Part shown: in pieces, positions 58,501 to 64,000 of the stretch | Layout: each line of letters starts with the position of its first letter | Numbering within the stretch: the first letter of the stretch is position 1 | Assembly (NCBI GenBank): GCA_028551475.1 | Contig: CM052354.1 | Coordinates: 20,917,258-20,981,257, forward strand | Length of the DNA stretch: 64,000 nt | Direction of reading: 5' to 3' | From: Casuarina equisetifolia | Lineage: Eukaryota; Streptophyta; Magnoliopsida; Fagales; Casuarinaceae | Notes under the pieces: generated by a model | Databases searched by the model: none | What the model was told of the DNA's origin: nothing | Seen by the model: the letters and a program-made list of their open reading frames with translations, nothing else | Position numbers and translations under genes: made by a program

Positions 58501-59259
58501 TAAAATGAATTTCAATGTCTAGCTAAAGGAAAGTGATACCTTTTCTTTGTGATGCTCACATCTCTCCTAGATGTTGCTTTGACCAACAAAATGTAGATGG
58601 GCTTGGCCTTTCAAGCATAACTAATCTCATTACCTTGATTTCCAAGTTTTCCACCTATCTAAAAGAACAGAGGAAATTGCTTAGTTAGATCAAATTCTAA
58701 TCGGCTAAGGTCCTATGATATGTAAGAAGTCCACTAACCCATCATAATTTGGCAAGCTTTTGCTTTGTACATGGCAATGACGTAAGCTTAGTGCCTTCGG
58801 CAATGAAGTATGAAGTTGAGCGCAACATATCCATATCCTATTGTCTTGGCCGTTGCTTATTTCATGTCTCCTCGATGAAATATTGCAACTTTGCTTTTAT
58901 TTTTTGAGTGTCCTAATGTCCCTCATCCTTTTGCAGGAAAAAAGAAGGAATATTATAGCAAGATGAGGGAAGAGATGAAGCAGGTGGACAAAGAAGACAA
59001 GCTACTAGAGCAACAGCGTCGCAGAGAGAAAAGGATCAAGATGAAGATGAATTTGAAAAGAGGAGCTGCGGATGACGAAGACAATGAGGAAGAAGCTTCT
59101 GGATCAGAAGAGGAAACAACAAGAGACAGACCCCATAAGAAGTCAAAGATATATTATGATAGAGATAGCGATGGAGAGACAACAGAAAAGAAGGATTCTA
59201 TGACCCTGGCGGAGCAAGAAGCACTGGCTCTCAAATTACTAAATTCCATGCACTCGTAA
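52568..59259 (+). CDS. RH32: DEAD-box ATP-dependent RNA helicase 32-like
   Basis: Eight exons (52568-52936, 54090-54365, 54542-54865, 56697-56888, 57077-57232, 57409-57818, 58275-58432, 58937-59259) join in frame to 735 residues. All helicase motifs are present: Q motif region before 105, motif [10 protein letters not shown] 109-117, Ia PTRELA 146-151, Ib TPGR 195-198, II DEAD 220-223, III SAT 251-253, [12 protein letters not shown] 368-378 and [10 protein letters not shown] 399-406. A DUF4217-type region follows ([18 protein letters not shown]..), then a Lys/Glu-rich tail ending [11 protein letters not shown]. The order and tail match plant RH32, related to yeast Dbp4/Hca4, which acts in nucleolar small-subunit pre-rRNA processing. 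ATP hydrolysis remodels RNA. The gene looks intact; introns 1 (1.15 kb) and 3 (1.8 kb) are large. Confidence 0.93.
56531..56577. repeat. Poly(A)/(GAAA)n tract in helicase intron 3
   Basis: A run of about 19 A followed by gaaagaaag repeats. Another A-rich stretch lies in the next intron at about 56949-57025. No effect on the exons. Confidence 0.85.
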
Positions 59260-60361
59260 CTTATAGGTTATGTTGTGGCTATGAGTTCTTATTTACTATT
59301 GTTATCTTCTTATCTTCTTCTGGTTTGAGCATTGTAAAAAGTACCAGTTTTCTCTCTTTCTGGTATGGAAATGCTAAGCAGCAGCAATTTTGCCCCCAAA
59401 CCATGGTGTCCTCCTGGTTTCTGCCTCGGAATTCTCAATAGCCCTCGTCCGAAATTCTTTTTAAGATATCACACTCCTCGTACCCAATTTGTTATCATTT
59501 TCCCTTTTAGATAGATCTCATCATGCGATCTGTATTAAAACGAGTTCGTGAATCCGAACTCATTTTGCATTTAGAATAAACGTGAAAAGGTTGGACGCCC
59601 GGAAAAGCCCAAGAAATAAGACGCGGGTGAAAGCATGCAACGGCTATTATTGCTCCCGATGGGTTTAGCCATGTCTTAGAGTCTTTCGTGCTTTCAAGGG
59701 TAAATTGTCATTCTTCAGTATTTTATTGCCACGTTATGCCAACTTTTAGTAGGTATTATGTTGTGCCGTCCCCTAAAACCTCTATAACAACAGTCATCCC
59801 ATCATTTTAGTATGGTGATTGTCCACGGTCACTATAAGTACCAGCCCTTTCAGTAAAACCGGTCCATTGAATATGCATTTGAAAATAAATTTAACTTGAC
59901 AAAGCTAAAACAATACCTTAGGAAGTTAAAACATCCAAACCTTTGATAGTCTTTGTAAGAGACATGGTCAATTTAGTACAAGATATTGCAACAATGCGCT
60001 TGATATTTAACAATTAGTACTCTAATAAACCCACTAAAGAGGAATTGGATGAATATAATCGTGAGCAGGAGCAACTATTCCAAGAAGAACAAAAATGTTA
60101 GTGCAATAACTCATGGATGAAGATTGACACAATAGCAATTGCCATATGAAAAGATTTTTGTCATGAATAAATATATTCAGCTAGTATCCTTCAATATAAT
60201 CATGTAATAAAAACGTGAAACAAACTGAAATGAAGAACGCGAAACAGAAAAAAGTCAAAGGGGACAATGACCCTTTTCATTTTTTTATTTTTTGGCTGTT
60301 TTGTACATTTTGTCCCATATTACATTTATAATTAGGATTCTGAATCATGTTCTAAAAGCCT
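59260..60361. other. 3' region of the helicase gene and spacer
   Basis: The first 100-200 bases are presumed 3' untranslated region. No further gene recognised. Confidence 0.5.
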
Positions 60362-60600
60362 CCACAATTACACAGACCAAAGATAAGGGCAACATGATAC
60401 TCAAGGGGACTACTGCAACGTTTTCGCATGTGTCCTATTATTTCATGCAAGGGAGATAAGTAATCAAATCTTCATTTTGACTTTCACAATTACATAAATA
60501 GGGGATAACCACAACATGATACCCAAGAGGGACAGCTACAACGTTTTTGCATGCATCATATTATTTCATGTAGGGGAAAAAAGAAATCAAATCTTCCACT
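60362..60600. repeat. Tandem duplication, two units of about 122 bp
   Basis: cacaattaca..ata.gg..aac.acatgatac.caag recurs at 60362 and 60484. Both units contain ctacaacgttttcgcatg-like and tattatttcatg words and end aaatcaaatcttc. Confidence 0.85.
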
Positions 60601-62468
60601 TAAGGGATTGTCTAGAGGGATTTTAACTTCAATACAACTTGACCAATAGGGGCAAATTAGTCATAATATTTTCTCTGTCTTTTTTTTAGCAAGATTCACC
60701 TTGATTCCTTTGTTTTGACCATTTTTTTTTTTATCAACAATTAATGGTGGATAAAATGGAAGAATTTCAAGTTGACCCTCTGCATGTTTTATGTATGCCT
60801 ATCATCAACCACCACCAATCCCGGGACTCCTTGCGCCTACCCTTTTCTCTCTTAACCTTGTCTTCCATTAGAACACTCATTCATTCTTACATCACCTCAT
60901 CTCTTCCATGCCTTGGATTATGTATATTTGTTTTCCTATGAAGATATTTTCCTAATTTTTGAAATTCCCACACTTGACCAAGACTCGAAAGTGCCTCTCA
61001 TTGGCGTCCAGCTCGTTACCGCCGCAAGTCCACAACCATATACAAGTCAACCTGGTGAGGGCACGAGGAGCATGCGGCGGATGGGCTAAATGTTCCAACG
61101 GGCCTAGGCGTGCTATTGTTGTGTGCGCATGGTTGTTAGGGAATATTTGGCTAACACTTATAGTTTTTATCCCTACGATAGAGCCCGAAGATCATTACAA
61201 ATTTGATTGAAACGGATGTTGTCAAATTTCCATTGACAATTGGCTAGAAAGCTCAAAGCATGCTTTACTTTATTTTCCATTTTGTGTGTTTTTTTTTATT
61301 TAAACCTCTCAAACTCAGTTTGGGTATTTTCTTTAAAACACTACAAGGGCAAAATGTAGTTTTCTTGTACCCAGTTCACAAAGAGTAAAAGAAAAGAAAA
61401 CAAAGGAAGGAAAAGCAAATTTTAAATCAATGCATGGAAGATACTCCTAGATATATGATACGAGTATGATATTGTTTTCTACCAAAAGCAAGTGGTCAAA
61501 CATTTCTTTGAATGGATTGAATCACCCTTGTAACCTAAGACGTTGGTTTTTCTCATTTGAGAATGGTTGCTGTAGCTTTATCCTAAGAAGTTATTAATGG
61601 CTAGTTATGAAACTATTTACATCTATATCAATGTTGAGAGTAGCCATTGATTGATAGGCAGGCTACTCTCTTCTTATATCACCCCTTTATGCTTTAGTTT
61701 GTTTTTGCTTTGTGTAGGAAAAAGACCCTATTTGATGCGTAGATACTAATAATGAAAAAAAAGACTCCTATCTAGTCCACATCCCTTTGCTTCCCTATCA
61801 TTTTCCTTCTTAACATATGTATTCTTTTATTTCAAAACTCATTTTTTTTAATTAAAAACAAGAGGATTATTTATGTTCAAGTAAAAATGTTACCAAATTG
61901 ATTGTATTCTTTAAATATAGCTAAATGCCAAGAATGTTTACATTTTTTACTTTTCTTCTTAAGAAGATATATTCATGAATCATTTTATATATTTAATAGG
62001 AGTCCACTAATTTCTCTCTTGTAACATTTAGTGAGGGTCCTTAAATGACTTGCAAGAGTTGGGAAATGGGCATTTTGTGGAGTGATGGACTACCCCCCCC
62101 CCCCCCCCATCCTTGAGCATCTGGGCTTGGAGAAAATTTCATTGTGAAAGTTATTGGTCCTCTCTTATTTGATCACATGCCTACAGTGTCGTACAATCAT
62201 ACCTTTTAAGAGGCTTAGACAAAAAGGACAGCCTAAAGGTGTAGGATAGCTTGAAAAATGGCAGCTTTTAGCATGGCATAGTGGCTTTTGATTTGATCTT
62301 ACTCATGCTATAGTTGTGGTCACAATAATAGCCTTTTCACAAGTTTCCTAAGCAATTGGGTACTAGCTTCTAGCAAACTTCCTTGCAAAGGTGTAGAACA
62401 TTTCCATTGACTTTTAAAGGTGTGGTCATAAAATGTGTGAGGTTGAGAAGGCATGTCTTTTGGCCAAA
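60601..62468. other. Low-coding spacer
   Basis: No gene recognised. Short open frames at 60744-60941 and 60959-61210 resemble no family. A poly(C) run of about 15 bases lies at 62094-62108. Confidence 0.5.
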
Positions 62469-62936
62469 TGTGAGGCCCAGGATTCTGTCACATATCAATT
62501 AGTTGGATTGGCTATCTAGTTTTAACACAGGTTGATCCTCAAATTCCCAAGGAGGGTAACGTTTCTTTTGACCTATTTTTAAGATAACATGAAAAAAAGC
62601 AAGACAATTATTCTCATTAAGAGGAAAAATAGTACCCCACTTACAAGAGATCTCTTACAAAAGCTTACATTGCCTCTTCACTACACCTATTTATATACTC
62701 GTTATCATAACCACTTACACAAATAACAAGGAAATCAAAAGGCAAAGATTACAACTAAATTGGTACCAAGAGACTTGCTTACTTAGACCATACCGAATAG
62801 CTATGATGGCCCTTGTCTTTTCTTCTTAATGACCTGTGGTACTTTTATGTTACCCCCATACTTCTAGATAACTTGTGTGTCCTACTTACTACCTAGATTT
62901 GCTAAGTTAGCCTTGTCACATTTCTGGAACGTGACA
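62469..62936 (-). repeat. Probable 3' LTR of a gypsy element
   Basis: On the minus strand it starts TGTCACGTTCCAG and ends GGGCCTCACA, and is preceded by a purine-rich gagaaagatgg tract. It contains a TATA-like gtatataaatagg (about 62689-62702). It lies downstream of the integrase remnant on the same strand. The partner LTR is outside the window, so the borders are inferred from TG..CA. Confidence 0.55.
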
Positions 62937-63149
62937 TACCATCTTTCTCAAAAAAGTCCTTGTCTTGAAGGTTAAGGAATGAATAAAGTTTTTGCATCTT
63001 TGTAACTAAGACCATCACACTTGATTTGAACTTGTGGTTATTGCTTGTGCATCCTCTAACAACACCAATTTTGGAATGGGTAGGAGAATATCCTTTTTTT
63101 TTTCATTGATGAATGACAACATCTGGAGACTCTACACAATTGGAATAAG

Positions 63150-64000
63150 AAAAATCTTCAGTTAAGACACATAAAAAATTGGATGAAGCTTGGAATCCAT
63201 AGGGAGTTTAATCCGATAGGCTACAATCTCCACCTTTTCCAAAACTTCATAAAGGCCATAGAAATGTGGCGCCATCTTTTGATTTTGCCTAAGAGCAATA
63301 GAGGTTTGGTGATAAAGCTGAAACTATAGATAGACCATGTCTCCTACTTCAAAATGCACCTCTTTCCACTTCCAATCATAAAATTGCTTCATGCAACTCT
63401 AAAAAGCCTGAAATTGTTTCCTTAATTCCTTGAGAATAGTATCTCGATCATTTAGCTCCTTGTTGACTTGCTCTTCTTTTGATGTATTAGGAATATATGA
63501 CAACAGAGTAGAAGGCTTTCTATCATAGAATACTTTATAAGGCATCTTCTTGGTGGAGCTATGAACATTGGTGTTATATGTGTATTCTACCCATGGTGCC
63601 CATTTACACCATTCCTTGGGCCTAGTGCTAGGAAAACATCTTAGATACATTTTTAGGGATTTGTTATACATTTGGTCTATCCATTTATTTAAGGATGGTA
63701 GGATGAAGAAAATTTGAAATTGACTTCTTGCTTCTTAAAGAGGTTGGTCTAGAAATGACTTGTGAAAGTTGCATCCTAGTCACACACAATAGTCTTTGGA
63801 AGATTGTAAAGCTTACAAACTTGTTCAAAGAAAACTTAAGCCAAACAATTTAGCCAAATAAGGATGGGAATTGGAATGAGCTTAGCAAATTTTGATAATC
63901 GATTAATTGCCACAAAAATGGTAGTGTAGCCTTATGAAAATGGAAAAACTTCAATGAATTCCGTTAAAAGGTCTTCCCACATTTTTTTAGGAATTGGCAA
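63150..64000 (-). pseudogene. pol: Ty3/gypsy integrase and C-terminal pol remnant, runs off the window
   Basis: On the minus strand, from the window end inwards, the broken frames read AINRLSKFAKLIPI, LYNLPKTIV, KFSSSYHP and NGQTK (integrase core), then KMYLRCFPSTRPKEWCKWAP then WVEYTYNTNVHSS in an open 90-codon stretch (63399-63671). Next come FEVGDMVYL, QKMAPHFYGLYEVLEKV, AYRIKLPMDSKLHP near 63180-63380. This is the integrase C-terminal and GPY/F module of gypsy elements. Stops and frame shifts show decay. The rest of pol and gag would lie beyond 64000. Confidence 0.88.

Noticed and set aside
1..64000. CRISPR arrays, bacterial operons, riboswitches
   Set aside because: The window is eukaryotic nuclear DNA; the tandem arrays lack the short-repeat/spacer structure and no cas-like genes are present.

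Overview
This window looks like nuclear DNA of a flowering plant. The genes carry introns with GT..AG borders. Low-coding DNA is AT-rich and full of Ty1/copia, Ty3/gypsy, LINE and SINE remains. There is a nuclear copy of plastid ycf2 sequence, and the conserved proteins (a PAM2/Sm-like PABP-interacting protein, an RH32-type DEAD-box helicase, an AT-hook protein, DA1-like and EDM2-like fragments) are plant families. I cannot name the species.

Left third (1-25.7 kb): transposon-dominated. A direct repeat of about 1.5 kb (1-1495 and about 18275-19787) brackets the region, and each copy begins with an array of about 310-bp AT-rich units; a third array lies at about 14.6-15.8 kb. A copia element (1613-6165) has two LTRs and a 5-bp target duplication but has lost most of its reverse transcriptase. 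A second, truncated copia (7069-about 12018) is split by a 1.27-kb insertion of unknown family and ends where a diverged copy of an intron segment of the AT-hook gene begins. A SINE with a 14-bp target duplication lies at 13463-13578. Between the repeats, on the minus strand, is a small two-exon gene (16636-17327) predicted to encode a 72-residue secreted peptide with eight cysteines. This is the best candidate for something undescribed. A C-rich minisatellite and a decayed L1-type LINE follow (about 19.8-24.8 kb), and the remains of a second LINE 3' end lie at 25.0-25.75 kb.

Middle (25.7-40 kb): mostly low-coding DNA, with a lone VPS35L-like exon (26711-26880), a LINE endonuclease fragment (28.8-29.4 kb), a tRNA-like segment and microsatellites. 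At 34.1-38.8 kb two direct repeats of about 0.7 kb enclose a frameshifted EDM2-like first coding exon and a DA1-like gene remnant whose peptidase zinc-binding motif has been replaced. The second repeat also carries a ycf2 fragment whose hairpin loop is inverted.

Right part (40-59.3 kb): the gene-rich block. It holds an AT-hook protein gene (+, CDS 42704-44150, with an upstream ORF in the leader), a PABP-interacting protein gene (-, CDS 45445-51796), and an RH32-type DEAD-box helicase gene (+, CDS 52568-59259). The last two are transcribed divergently from a 0.77-kb shared upstream region that contains a telo-box. Both act in RNA metabolism: translation or poly(A)-binding-protein regulation, and probably pre-rRNA processing. 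The window ends in intergenic DNA and the 3' end of a decayed minus-strand gypsy element (LTR 62469-62936, integrase to 64000).
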